Of a stretch of DNA of 64,000 nt, positions 10,750 through 22,363 are shown piece after piece; within the stretch, counting starts at the first letter, position 1; every line of letters begins with the position of its first letter. Where the stretch lies: NCBI GenBank assembly GCA_036362985.1, contig JAYGXS010000004.1, positions 24,909,254-24,973,253 on the forward strand, given 5' to 3'. Origin of the DNA: Ligula intestinalis. Its lineage: Eukaryota; Platyhelminthes; Cestoda; Diphyllobothriidea; Diphyllobothriidae. Both the position numbers and the translations under genes were made by a program. The notes under the pieces were generated by a model. The model had not been told where the DNA came from, did no database searches, and worked only from the letters and a program-made list of their open reading frames with translations.

Positions 10750-11180
10750 TATCGCAGGGGGTTAAGTAAGTTAAATCCTAGCAACTGCGATCTTCAGACC
10801 ATGATTACTTAGTAGAGAAGAAGTTGGTAGAGGCCAGGATACTAGGAATAGTTTACTGTGTACATAGAGGAACGAAGAATAGATGAAAATAGTTTTGACC
10901 TCGGAGCGCACGTCATTTCGCTGAAGCGCCATGGTCCTAAGTCATGTCTGGCGGCTGAGGGTGGGGAAGAAGGGACATGTTTGAGTGGTGCTTGGGCAGT
11001 CGCGAGAACCTAGGCGCACGTGTGTGTGTGCACGAGTGGATGTAGATCAAGTCTCTGCAGGTCAGCGCGTCTGTAAGCGCAGACTGAGATATTGGGTGGC
11101 CTTGAGGAAGCTGGTCTTGAACAATGACGCCGGACAAAGCAATGGAGGGTGTCGGTCGGCAGTGACCACTACTGGTGAGT
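10750..11180 (-). mobile_element. Solo LTR, family II
   Basis: Starts tatcgcagggggttaag like the copies at 7392, 15863 and 52911 and shares tgcgatcttcagaccatg and ggaacgaagaatagatg. The far end is less certain: the usual gagctagtcac ending is not present and the boundary is set by loss of similarity. Confidence 0.55.
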
Positions 11181-11289
11181 AGTTGAAAAATAATCTGGTG
11201 GTAGTTCAAACTTACTCCTGTAGCGGGTTAAGTATGAATGCAGGATGTCCCAAATGTCCCTTAACGCTTTAAATAAATCATAAGAGATA

Positions 11290-11680
11290 ACACGCATATC
11301 GCGTAGTGTTGAGGCTAATAGGGTTAACCCTAACGGCTGCGATCTTCCACGTCCGATTCCTTAGGAGATTAAAGAGAAGTCCTGGAAAAGCCAGAGTAGA
11401 AGGAAGCGTGTATTCTGTACAGACAGAAAAGAGAATAGTTACGACGAAGCCCTGACTGCCGAAGCGCACGTCTAGCTGTGAGACGGGCCAGGTCCAGAAT
11501 TATGTCTAGCGGTAGCCACGTCCTTGAGGTCTTTGTTTTATGCAGCCTTGGAGGTGATTGGTTGGACCGCACGAGGTTACGCTGCGGTGTGGGCGCAGGC
11601 GAGACTGGGCGTGTTAGTAGATTGCGCCAAACATTGAGTGAGAGATGGACAGGGTGTCAGCAGTCAGTGTGACTGCAACC
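11290..11680 (-). mobile_element. Diverged LTR fragment, family II/I intermediate
   Basis: Shares gttaaccctaacggctgcgatctt, the ccttaggagat motif, gaaaagccagagtagaagga and a tgtattctgtacagac segment with both LTR families (10750 and 40782). Its ends are not sharply defined. Confidence 0.5.
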
Positions 11681-12413
11681 TTGGCGTGATGAGTCAGCGA
11701 TCACGGGTTCTCACAGGGCGGTAACACCCACTACACGTGTAATTAAGAGATTTTGCATTTTTATCCCCAACGAAGGAGTCGTTGCAATTTTAATTGCCAC
11801 ACTTGACATCACGTTTCAAAGTCTCGCATACAAGCCCTATATCTCCACACGGGGGGAGCTCAGTCAACATTGGGCGGCGATTGCTGGAACGCTTTTAGGC
11901 AACCCATTCCCAATCCCGTTTCAGGCCGTGTGGATTCCTTCCTAAAGCTGTAACGGATTACAGAGCTTAGCGGCTTGTATTTTGCTTTTGGATATAGCCC
12001 AAAAGAAAACTTTTCCTAAATGTGTGGTTGATGGGAGCACAGAGCCCGTGCGAGGGAGCCTTCTTGACTGATGATGGGAAGACGACAACAGGATTTCCAG
12101 ATCAGAAATTAGGGAAGATAGATAAAATTGGGCTGTGTTTACTATAAGATAAAGCTTGACAAGAGCAGGCAGTGCTCGCAATCCCCATGGGCCGGTTATC
12201 ATTGTGTCCGCTCGCGGGATTAGAGGACGTTGGGGGTATGTCCTCTGTTGTGCGCAGCCAATCAGTGAACGGGTGCACACTAATTGGCATCAAGCCAGCT
12301 GAGAGCGTGAGGCAGACTGGAGGACAACGCGCGCACCCCACAGCGGATCAGCTAGGAGAGTTAGGGACAATTTTCACGCGCGAGTACGCAGGGCTTGGCG
12401 AGCGAATGCAAGA
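11681..12413. other. Non-coding stretch
   Basis: No supported exon. Segments such as cagccaatcagtgaacgggtg (12258 onward) resemble text at 8315-8350, so part of this is probably an older dispersed repeat. Confidence 0.35.
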
Positions 12414-13063
12414 TTAATCAGCACAGTGGCGCTGCTCACGGACTACCAAAAACGGGATACTTTGGAAATGCTCCAATAACGTTAAAAAGGGAGCAGGGGC
12501 TGCATCTTGCTGAAAAGAGTCATTTGCAAGGTCAATTCTCGTCTGACTTTGGGGAATAGCAAACTCCTGCAGCATCCGCAGATAATGTTTCCGCAGCAGG
12601 GTAGGTCGGCCCCATGCTGGAAGGAAAATGTGCCAATCAGCCCACCAGCTTTGGAGATCCTCATCCAGGCTCCAGCATTTCATTTGAGACTTGTATCTGT
12701 GTAGCTGGAAAGAGCGATAAATTACAGACCCGATATTAAACCACAAGTTTTTCACAAACTGAGGGTCCTTTTGATAATGTGATTCAGGCGTTTGTATACA
12801 AGCATCATAAGCTTCCGCTTGAAGCGTTTGAAGAACTTGAAGTCGATGTGGGTAGATTTTTATCAATCTCCGAAGCATTCGGGTAAACATAGTCTGGCAT
12901 TGCGCGAATGCCTGCAGTTGGTAGAAACAGGTCCTCCGCCGTGTGAATTGTCAAGAGCCGTCCCTGGTTCCAGAAACTTGTCGGTAATAGTGTAAATTGT
13001 TTGATGGTTTGGAGAAATATGCTGATCATAAATGTTCTCACGCTCGCGGTGAACGTTGGTCAC
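12414..13063 (-). pseudogene. Tc1/mariner-type (IS630 superfamily) transposase relic
   Basis: Two overlapping minus-strand frames make a decayed DDE transposase. The upstream frame (13063-12863) has a helix-turn-helix-like ENIYDQHISPNHQTIYTITD and a linker GTALDNSHGGGP, where intact proteins often have SGRP. The downstream frame (12890-12414) has FTRMLRRLIKIYPHRLQVLQ, like the V.RIL...L...PY..Q..Q segment of these proteins. It continues with HYLRMLQEFAIPQ and DSFQQDAAPA, matching the FQQDGAPPH segment that carries the second catalytic Asp. The frameshift, the missing first catalytic region and an early end make it non-functional. No terminal inverted repeats were located. Confidence 0.68.
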
Positions 13064-14700
13064 TAGTCGAATGCCTCTTCACCAGGCTGCAATTTGTCAA
13101 CATAGTGCCAGCGCCAATTGACGAGTCATGGTTAGAACTAACCACAACGTCTAAGCCGTGAAATGTTAATGGCTTTAGTTGATGCCTGAGCAGAAATCGA
13201 AACAAAAGAAAGCGTACAGTAACCTTTTAGGAGACCCTCTATAATTTTTATTGGTGCACGATAAAACTCTTGTGTTTAAACTTTGTCTCCAAGTCTACAA
13301 CTTTCGTTTGCGTAAACTGAGATGTACATATACCGTTAAAGTAACACTATGTTGCGAGATGCCTGAGCGAAAGTACGTTTCAGGCATAGTTTTAATAATT
13401 AAATGGGGGGTGACTATTATCATTCCGGCAGGCCATGGAAACGCAGAAGTCACGCGGCATAGAGATGTTGGCATCGCGCGACTGGGCCCAATCAACATTG
13501 GGGGATTGTTGTTCTGGACAGCACTCATCCTTGTTTGAATCCATTGTTGACGCAAACTTCTCCATGACGACAAACGCCGTTGGGTTTGCAATAATGCCAT
13601 AGCATCCCATCTACCATGTCATACTGACTTTCTGCTAGGGAGTTCCGCTAGCTCGCAAAGAGTTGGCTTTTCAAGAAAACAAGCGTATGCACAGGAAAAA
13701 TAATAAGCAGCACAAATGCCGCTGTTGTCTGGTGCTTACAAAGTTCAAAGCGCTTAAAGTTATTAATGTGGTCATTTGTCGCGAACGCCAAATCCTATTC
13801 CAAGTAAGGTATCTGGCACGCAGGCGGATTAAACCCCGGCCCAGTAGGTGTCATTGAGCTATTTGGAGTACAAAGCACAAGCGGTAATTTATGTTGTGCT
13901 TTAAAAACCTAAATTTACTGCACTCACCATCTTTTTTACAGTGCCTGCAAACGGTTACTCCCAAAAAAGAGATTTAGAAACGCCAAAGCCCTTCAAAATA
14001 GTGTTTATTAGGTGATATGCAGCTGTCCTATCGTATTTTCTACCGTTGCACACATTTTATATTCTTCTGAGCTAGTGATTTCGATTGCCTTCAGCGGTTT
14101 TTCTTAACTTTTTCTACCTCCCGAAAGCGTTTTCTCTTTAGGCTTTTCATTAATTCAGCATATAAAAACATCACATGCTATTTTACTTGCTTTTCAATAC
14201 TGGTGCCGTTTTTAAATAATAAGTTTTGTACTGATGCCAATTCTCAGTGCATGCCTTGGCATTGGATTTAGCGACTTCGATATTGTTGAGAAAACGTTTC
14301 GAACTCTTTTAGTTTGCAAAATTTGCTTAAGCCCATTTGGGCTGCGTTCACAGGCGAGAGAATATCTGCTCCTCCAGTTTATACTACAGTTTGCCATGAC
14401 TGTTTTCTCATGCGATTCCAGCAATTGTTCTTCACGCTGATATTTGATCTGCAGATAGTGAAACTTGCGCGCGGTTAGGCAGAATCCCTTTCATCTAACC
14501 GCCTGGGCTAGTTTGGTACAGAAAAAAAGGTAGCTGGTTTGTTGCTGTTGATCGCAGAAGATAATGTGCACCAAAATGGGTAAGTAATATGCGGTGATAT
14601 CTGGAGTCCAAAGGTAGTCACCATACCAGGACTGAGAGAAATTTGGGCGGCAGCGTGAAATCCACTGAGTGCGCTGACACATAAAGCATCAGTAATTAAA
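13064..14700. other. AT-rich non-coding stretch
   Basis: About 1.6 kb with only short overlapping frames and no domain. No repeat structure was recognised apart from scattered A/T runs. Confidence 0.4.
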
Positions 14701-14704
14701 ACGC

Positions 14705-15110
14705 GTGTTGGCAAAACTGATTTGTATGGCCTCTCAAGATATCGATCCCCTTTCCGCCCAACTGCTTAACGTATTTTGTGGTCAAACATTTAATTCTTGG
14801 CTAATGAGCTTAAATCAATGTGTAATTTTGGCGGAAGTGATCAAAAATATTAAATGAGACAATGTTTGTTTTAATATGCTAAATTAGAATAAAATTCGAT
14901 CAACAGAAACTTCTGCTGTGCAGGTTACGAATACCAATTATGGTAAATCCGACTTTATGTAGGCGGAATTTAACGAAAATGGAAATTCGCCCTCCTATCG
15001 GTGGAATTTAAGGAAAAAATTTAAAGCCGAGCTACTGAACATGCAAACGTAGTTTTTTTATCATAATTAGACGGAATTTTCGGACCTCTATAATCAGTCC
15101 TGCCCGCATT
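14705..15110. repeat. Diverged direct duplication, left copy
   Basis: Shares caaaactgatttgta, cttaacgtattttg, attttggcggaagtgatcaa and a TAATCAGTCCTGC-type ending with 16690-17060, in the same order and spacing but with many differences. This indicates an old duplication or two copies of one repeat. Confidence 0.65.
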
Positions 15111-15604
15111 TTAAACAAATAGAACCTGCCTAAATGGTTCTTCAGTACTGAACAACATTGAATACACAACCTCGGGTCAATTCATGCACCTCAGCATTCT
15201 GGCTCATAGCCGCTGCATACTTTTCCGTCATTCGTTCAAATCGTCCCTCAACGACCAGTTGAGTAATGTGCACGTCTTTCAGTTTTTGTCACTGTGAGCT
15301 ATTTTCTGAAAAATTGCGCCTGCTTCGAAGTCTCACCATGGAGACATTTTTTACTTCGCGCAAAAAAACCTGCAATTATAAGACATGCTGACAGGTGTAA
15401 CCCATCATTGAGGTAAGCAGTCTGATTCTAGCTGCTCATGCACCCGAATTTCGGACTGAATCCAGTAAGCCATGGAAAATTCTACGTCCGAAGCTCTGCC
15501 AACTTAAACTACTTGGCTTGCCTTCTCATAGGAAATGTGTCAAATTACAGTAGAACAGGATCACTAACTTCATTGCATACATTGCAATGGCCATTTCATC
15601 AGCC
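15111..15604. other. AT-rich non-coding stretch
   Basis: Nothing recognised; a 66-codon frame at 15438-15638 has no domain. Confidence 0.35.
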
Positions 15605-15860
15605 AGCCCTAACCAACCTCAAGTGGCACACTGGTTAGTGCGTTGGACTTCTAGTCAACAAGGTTGCGGGTTTGGACCTCATGTGCTGCAAAATATGGGG
15701 TTGGGTATGAATAACTGATGAAAGTTTATAAGTTATAAATCGTCATTCCAGTCTGCCTTGTCTTTGACGGTAATGCATTTCTGCTTACTATACGTTAGTC
15801 GTCGGGCAGCTGCTGGTGGGCTCAGGAGGAAGAGCCACAAAGCATAACAGGACGAGTGAG
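15605..15860 (+). repeat. tRNA-derived SINE
   Basis: The head at 15618-15690 has a box A-like tggcacactggttagtgcg and a box B-like gcgggtttggacc, spaced as in a tRNA gene. The body includes gttgggtatgaataactgatg and cattccagtctgccttg, the latter shared with the SINE at 5990-6280. It ends at the start of the solo LTR, which inserted next to or into it. Confidence 0.72.
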
Positions 15861-15862
15861 TT

Positions 15863-16223
15863 TATCGCAAGGGGTTAAGTAAGTCAAACCCTAGCAACTG
15901 CGACCTTCAGACCATGGTTTTCTTAGTACAGAAGAAGTCGGTGGAGGCCAGAGTGTTATTGCGTACATAGAGGAACAGAGAATAGATGGAAGAAATTCGA
16001 CTTTTGAGCACACCACCAGCCAGGAGGCCAGCAGGGTCCCGAGTGCCAATTTGACAGCAGTCAGGCCAGTGGGTAGAGAGAGCAATTCACGCGTGCAGGC
16101 TTGCTATTAGTCGCCAGGCCAGAAAGCAGCTTTGCGGCAACTGTGATTGGCTGCCCTCAGACGTCGAGACAAGCAGTCGTGGGATTTTGTCGGAGTTCAC
16201 TTCGACGCGAGCTAGTCACGACA
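15863..16223 (-). mobile_element. Solo LTR, family II, with target-site duplication
   Basis: The best-defined copy of this LTR family: plus-strand start tatcgcaaggggttaag, end gagctagtcacgaca. It is flanked by agtt on both sides (15859-15862 and 16224-16227), a perfect 4-bp duplication of the kind left by an integrase. No internal region remains, so it is the product of LTR-LTR recombination. The LTR sense strand is minus (TG...ATA). Confidence 0.75.
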
Positions 16224-16685
16224 AGTTCCGTAGGTGATCGGTGAGCGCCCATCTACCATTATTAACCGAACTCTTCTAGCTGCGGGATAATTCTCCCTGG
16301 AACTCGGAGTCTACCGTTTGGTCATTTTTTTGACGGACCCAGTCCATAAGTCATGATGATGAAAAGTGGTATGAAGTACCTGACGCATTACACAGCTTAC
16401 CTGTCCAAATAACCCGATCCGGAATGTGTTCTTTTTCACGCAGGATATGTTTCTAAGTGATTTCCTTGGGTAAATGTTTCGGATGCATGAACTTCGTGGC
16501 TCCAAAACAGGACATGAGAACAGTAACCGTCAGCAATGCAGGTATCTTTGCGCTGAACTCCAGGAAAAATGGCGTTAAATTTATAGTAAAGGTTACGGTC
16601 AACGTTAGGGTAAGGTTGGCGTTAAGGTATGGGACAGTTAGTTTTAACTGTTAGGTGGGTTTTATGATTAGCGCTGCGTACATGA
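16224..16685. other. Non-coding stretch
   Basis: Contains a short SINE-body-like segment (ggtgagcgcccatctaccatt at 16240) and a run rich in ttagg-type words at 16575-16630. No exon is supported. Confidence 0.35.
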
Positions 16686-16689
16686 AATA

Positions 16690-17060
16690 TATACTTAGGT
16701 AAAACTGATTTGTAGGGCCCTCTAAATATCTTTCCCCCCGCTCAACTGCCTAACGTATTTTACGGTCAACGATTTAAGTATTGTCTAGTGAGCGTAAATT
16801 AATATTTAATTTTGGCGGAAGTGATCAAAAAATATTAAATTTAATCAGATTTTTTGTTTAAATATACTGGATAGAATAAAATTCCCTCAACTTTAACTCC
16901 TATTGCGCAGAGTATGGATGCCAATTGAGGAAAATTCGACCTTTTATTGTTTGAACTTAACGAAAAAAGCGAAAGTCGGGTTACTGAAAATGTAAAAGTA
17001 GGTTACTTTCATAAGTTGAAGGCAAAAGAGACCTCTAAAGTCAGTCCTGCGTACACTTTT
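16690..17060. repeat. Diverged direct duplication, right copy
   Basis: Partner of 14705-15110. The clearest shared word is attttggcggaagtgatcaa; flanking words keep order and spacing. Confidence 0.65.
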
Positions 17061-18239
17061 CTTGAAATTATGCACAGGACCATTTTTATTACTGATGTAG
17101 GATGTTCCTATTACAGTGCCCTGTTTAATGGGGCCATATAAGGAACCCATAACAATTTTTTCATTACACACCTGAGCAGAAATCAAAGTTGTCTTATTTT
17201 CGAGTACATTCCTACGCTTACATCTATCCTAGACCAAATCGATTTATTAGGACGTGTTTCACTGCTTGCGACCGGTAATTAAACTGGAAACTTGGCCGAA
17301 ACTGGGTGTCAACAACTTTGAAGCTCATCTACTTTTCACCGTCAATAAGGTGAAGCAAGTTATGAGCATGCCAGTTATTTTCACTTAACAATGGTTCGAT
17401 GTGAAAACTTCGTATTTGAAAATCTAGACCACTTTTGCCGTCGACGGAAGTTGTAAGGATTACAAGACATCCCCTGTTTTGAAGAATCATATTTCCGAAC
17501 ATTTGCAAATGTTCCCTATAAAGCGTAAACCGACCGACTACCAAACAGGCATTTTGAATTTTGAACATTCAATTAGTTACTTTCGCCTAATTTACAAACT
17601 TTTTTACAACCGAAAGTAGTTCACAAACATTAAGAGTTTGAGCGAGGCCAAAAAGTCACCGATGTCGCCGAGCTTTTCCAAAGTGGGTCAAAGGAAAATT
17701 CATGGTACCACCCAGTGGGGCATTTCTAGTCATAAAAAGGGAGTTAAAAGGAAAAAATACATCAGGTATGTCTGCGGTTTGAAGAAGCATTAAAGCCCTT
17801 TCGCCTGTGGTAAAAAATCATCAGTAATGTTTAGTCGAGCCAAAAGTGGGCAAAACATTCCAACATTTTCAATGACCTGATCATGGGAAAAGATGAAACG
17901 CATAGGCAACCCTCAGTTAAATTCTGTATTAAAAACACATTGGAGAGCTAACTTTCTAAAAAAGAGATTTCAGATGATCAAAAGCATATTCCTCTCAGAC
18001 ACCGACTATTAAAGATCCTTTTGTGCTAGTGATTAGGTTTTATGCTTGAAACTTTGGCCCATGACCCAAACGAGCCTCAGCATGAAGAAGAACATCATAA
18101 GACCCACTGCTTCGGTAAACATTTGCAAGGAATATCCGAACGTAAATGTTTTGATAAAGGTCGGTCAAACCTCTCCATTTTTTAACCTTGACTCTACCTT
18201 GGAAAAAGTGAAGTACGCAGCTATTAGTCGTCAACAGAT
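17061..18239. other. AT-rich non-coding stretch
   Basis: Short frames only (17329-17568, 18040-18243), none with a recognisable domain. Confidence 0.35.
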
Positions 18240-18700
18240 TTAATTAAAGCGCTTTTTAAGGGGGTAGCTTGTTAGAGAAAGCCTTCTAATTGATTTTTCA
18301 GATATTAATTGCGAACTTTCGTTGCGGATTTTCATTTTTCTCAGCAATTATTTTTTAATGTTTGTGTGAGCCTATAGATATGACCCAAGCGGTCATTTGT
18401 ATTAGAAAGTGCAGATGACCAGCTTTACGGTAAATGCTTTTAAGAGGTATCCTTTTTTAAAGATTTTGATAAATACGTCAAACAGAATCTTAATTTCTGT
18501 TCAATTGCTTTAAGGCACTGAAACTCTTGAAATATTCACCGGTATTGCAACGAGGATATGAAAATAATTATAATATAATACCAAAAGAAACTGTAAAGAA
18601 GTTGCGAATGGAAAGTACTCTCAGCAAAACACAAAACTTTTTGTTTATTATTTCACTTGACAATTCTATTTACATCTGTTAGTCACAGTTAGAGCGATCC
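18240..18700. repeat. Dispersed AT-rich repeat, copy 1
   Basis: Words such as taattaaagcgcttttt, a ...gatttttcagatatt... segment, gacccaag, taaatgcttttaa and cttgacaattctatttac appear in the same order at 31885-32340. The function is unknown; the pattern suggests an old transposon without coding capacity. Confidence 0.55.
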
Positions 18701-19459
18701 TTCATGTTTTTGGAATTTTCCGTTTCTCCAAAACTGTTGGTATTTCTGAACAAAGTACTACTGCTTTCAATACTTCTTTTGCGATATAAATTCGCTTGCT
18801 ATTGTTCATTGGTATTTCAAAGCTTTACTAGATTCATTTGTGTCGGTTTTGCAGTTTTTATCAAGTTTTCATAAATTTCAGCATTTGGCATGTGATACAT
18901 TAAATTGCCTAACACATGAAATTTGAAGATCAAAATTTTAGGAATGGTTAATCACGGATTTAAGGTCGTTTATTTTGTTCATTGAATTGAATTAAGCGCA
19001 AAATGCTGTTTGTGAGAAATGAATTTATTTCAGATGAGTGTAACTAAGAAAGGAGTGAGTTAACTTGAGCCAAACACAAAGTTTTCAAGGAATTTTCTAC
19101 ACTATTAAATGCTGCGAATCAAAATATCGTGTTTATACGTCTTGTACTCTAAAATTAAATTACCATGAGCCAAAAAATTTTTATTTTTCCTTTTCAGAAA
19201 ACGGAAAATGTCATCTTCGAATTGAACCCATGTGGTTTGAATTTTTGAGCAAAATCAAGGCGATTATATTTCAAGTTCTTCACCGAAAGATACCGTCTTT
19301 GGACAAAATTTGAATCAAAAAACCTATTGTTCTTAACGATCCTCCGTGCAATTCCCTTCGATACCCCTACTGTTCGACGAGGAAATTTTCTCTAAATCGG
19401 GCATCTCGCTGGAAATATTCGCTTGGCCTACATAGTCTACTTGTCCCAATCAGTCTCGT
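18701..19459. other. AT-rich non-coding stretch
   Basis: Only an 82-codon frame at 19065-19313 of no known family. Confidence 0.35.
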
Positions 19460-19506
19460 CAGGGTTCTGAGGAATATCCACGGACAGGCTGAATCGTTGT
19501 ATTTAT
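19460..19506 (+). repeat. Left copy of gap-flanking duplicate
   Basis: The 47 bases from cagggttctgagg to tgtatttat are identical to 19607-19653 on the other side of the N run. This looks like unmerged contig ends rather than a biological repeat. Confidence 0.9.
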
Positions 19507-19606
19507 NNNNNNNNNNNNNNNNNNNNNNNNNNNNNNNNNNNNNNNNNNNNNNNNNNNNNNNNNNNNNNNNNNNNNNNNNNNNNNNNNNNNNNNNNNNNNN
19601 NNNNNN
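19507..19606. other. Assembly gap (100 N)
   Basis: Exactly 100 Ns, a conventional placeholder length. Both flanks carry the same 47 bases, so the true gap may be zero or the overlap collapsed. Confidence 0.98.
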
Positions 19607-19653
19607 CAGGGTTCTGAGGAATATCCACGGACAGGCTGAATCGTTGTATTTAT
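19607..19653 (+). repeat. Right copy of gap-flanking duplicate
   Basis: Identical to 19460-19506, then continues into unique sequence (atactgttgtgtataatt). Confidence 0.9.
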
Positions 19654-19905
19654 ATACTGTTGTGTATAATTACTAGAAGATTATAATTATCTAACTAAAG
19701 GCCACCCTGTCGTTTGTTATCTTGCTTTTTTCAACCCAAATTAGTTCCAGTTAGCAACTATTAGGCTACACTATCTCAGTGTATAATTGCTAGAAGACTT
19801 TATTGATATGATTGAAGGCCACCCTATCGTGTGTTATTTTTCTTGCGCTAATATACTTCCTAGTAGTAACTGTTAGACTACACTATCTCGGTTGCTACTA
19901 CGTCT
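19650..19905. repeat. Local tandem duplication, about 120 bp unit
   Basis: The segment tgtataattactagaaga ... aaggccaccctgtcg ... ctacactatctc (19660-19775) is followed by a second version with the same landmarks, tgtataattgctagaaga ... aaggccaccctatcg ... ctacactatctc (19778-19890). Confidence 0.7.
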
Positions 19906-20004
19906 ACTCTGACCAACGCCGGCATAGTTTCTAAGCATAACCTTTTAGCCCAAAGTTATAGCATGCGGAACGTAGAAGTTCACGATCAAACTGTGGGTGG
20001 AAAA

Positions 20005-20100
20005 AAAGCCATTTCCGGAGCCGGCATCGGTCCCCCGACATGCGACTTAGGAGGCGAGCGTCTGAGCCGCTCGGCCACTGCAATCCAACTACGCAAGTCA
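20005..20100 (-). repeat. tRNA-like segment (SINE head or tRNA relic)
   Basis: The minus strand reads tggccgagcggctcagacgc, a box A of class II tRNA type, then cctcctaagtcgcatgtcgg and a ccgatgccggctcc region where box B should be. The cloverleaf is incomplete and box B is poor, so I do not call a tRNA gene. It lies just outside dispersed block copy B. Confidence 0.5.
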
Positions 20101-20213
20101 CAGCAAGTTAAGTGCATTGACAGGGTTGACACGATAAATTCCGCCAACGAAACCTTCGACAAAACTGTCCCGTGTGACAAACAATGCGACATAAGAGACA
20201 AGGGCATAAAACA

Positions 20214-21150
20214 TACGACAGTTCCCCCGTCGAAATCGACGATGGCACCACGCGCTTCAACAAGCCGCAGCAAACGCTGAAGCAAGCCGCAACATACACA
20301 GAGGCAACCTGGGAAAGCAACACGAAAGCGACAGCAAGCAGGAGCAACGTATAGAACTGGCACGAGAGAAAACAGGAGTTTAGGCAGACTCGCGCAGTAT
20401 CTACCCACTCACTCACCACTCCCACCTCCACATCCGGTGTAAAGACAAAGTCAATAAGACCGGGGATGAGGGAGGGTGTAGGTGGCTGGCGCGGTATTCA
20501 CACAACACGCGCACACTTGACACAGCCATCTCGCTAGGTATGTTCCCACCTGCGTGGGCGCACCATAAAGGCCACATTAAGAGAGAGCCATTGCATCCTG
20601 ACTCTCAGTCCTCCCTCTCCTCCCATACGCACACACAAACAGATGCGTACAGGAAGAGCAGCAACGTAAGGGGGACGAGTTTTCCCGTCAGTTGGCAAAC
20701 CCTCAAAGCCACGGCTTTTAGTGCACCGTAATAGATTCAAGCGCATTCAGATTTATTATAATGAGGAGAAAAGGCGCCGAGAGTCGACCTCGCTCTCTCC
20801 CCACCGCATAGTGACCGCCTAGCTTTTCGGACACCTGAGGTGGGGCCTGAGACCCAGTGGGAGCGCGAACGCAATCACCAACAGGGAATCAGACGTGAGA
20901 GAAAGTGCCAGCGCCTACCAGGCTGCAGGGACTGTGGTTGGCTGAGGACTGGCATTGCATGTGCATACAGACCATTGGATCTCAGAAGGGTGAGAGCAGT
21001 CCTGCATGAAGCCTGGGTCAACACCCTCCTGAGAGGTGTAACCAGTCGGTCAACGACTGAAAGGCACTACCCATGCTCCGTTGTCGGTTTGCTTCCGTGG
21101 GCGGGGCTGAAAGGTGAGAGAGAGACAGCTGGTGAACTTCGCAATGTGGA
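20214..21150. repeat. Large dispersed repeat block, copy B
   Basis: Partner of 48-1000, with the same landmarks in order. The left palindrome is conserved, with TTT/AAA exchanged at its centre (cgtcgaaatcgacg here). Frames differ in length and position from copy A, which argues against a conserved protein. Confidence 0.75.
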
Positions 21151-21350
21151 TGAGCAGAAGAGGAAAGGAGAGAAAAGGGGGAGGGAGAGAGAGAGAGGTG
21201 CAATGAACGAGAGGAAAATCGAGAAGATAACAAAGATAAGCAGAGAAGGGGTAAGAAGGAACGAGAGGGAAGAGTGAAGAAAGTGAGAAGATAGATCTGA
21301 GTGAAACGAACAAGTGAGAAGAGAGAGAGAACAGAAACAGGTAGAACAGG
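21110..21350. repeat. Polypurine (AG-rich) tract
   Basis: About 240 bases with strong GA/AG bias follow block B, in the same relative position as the tract at 1000-1140. Long low-complexity frames arise on both strands here and are not genes. Confidence 0.85.
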
Positions 21351-22363
21351 AACAAGAACGCAGCTTACCTTTCATCGGAGGATTGTCGCAGATGCGATGC
21401 AACGACTGTGGTGTTGGTTAATAGTGTTTGTTTTGCTAATAGCAGAAGGGCTACCAGTGCTGCATAGGAAGGAAATCACATTTCGCAAGACTAGGCTGCT
21501 AGAAAGCTGATGCGGGTTAGAATTGATAGGGAGTATCATTGAGGATGAGGCTATAACCTATATCTGTTAATGGCAGTTCACGATACAGCACGACAAGGCA
21601 GGTTAGTTCGTTGAAGCCCCGGCGTTGAGTAACCGGTTGCTGCCAGCTGGCTCTGCCGGTCTTCGGATTACTGTGGGCCGCAAACCGTGCAAGGCCACCT
21701 TTTAACCCAGGCAGCAAAAGTTGCACCCTCGAGTTAAGTTGGCATGAGAACAGCTATTGGCATGTCCTACTACCCGGTCAATCTCTCGACAAGCGCAGCA
21801 TGGAAATCGATCAGTTCTCCCCCTAGGATTGACGTTAGCAGAGTAAGCCTGACTGGCGAGAGCGACGAACAACCCCCTGCCCTGCACTCTGCGCACCCAG
21901 AGCCGTGCCGGCATTTAAGGCGTAAATTAGCAAGATAGCGACGTTAGAGGCGCGAACTGGGAGGGGTGATGGCTGACAAGTAAGTCCACCACAGTGGTGA
22001 TTGTGATGGGCGTAATGCTAATGCGATGATATGAATGAGGCTTAAGATCACACTCTAAATTGCCGCAGAGAACAGGAATGATTGGGCAGGGCTGAAGGTG
22101 CAAATGAATGCACTAGAGGTCCTAGAGAAGACTGCGAGTAAGGACGAGTAAAACCTGATTGCCAAGGGGCTGAGATTGAGCTGCTAGTGACGTTAAATGA
22201 TTCAAGTGTTGTGAGACTCTAAGAAGAAACCATCCTTAATCATAGTAGCAGTGGTAATAATAGCAGTGATGCAAGGGTGAGTCAGTGAGGCAGAAATAAG
22301 CGGAAAGTTCGGCTTACCGGGGTTTCCCGACAAGCTTAACGACGCATTCGTGTGCTGAGGTGG
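21351..22363. other. Sequence between purine tract and LINE copy 2
   Basis: About 1 kb without a domain. It has no counterpart in copy A, where the purine tract meets the LINE coding region directly. It may be LINE 3' untranslated sequence that was deleted in copy A. Confidence 0.4.

Noticed and set aside
15618..15690. tRNA gene
   Set aside because: Boxes A and B are present, but the stems do not pair well and a SINE body follows directly; the same head recurs elsewhere with a body.
20005..20100. Functional tRNA on the minus strand
   Set aside because: Box A is good, but box B and the acceptor stem are not; treated as a tRNA-like relic.
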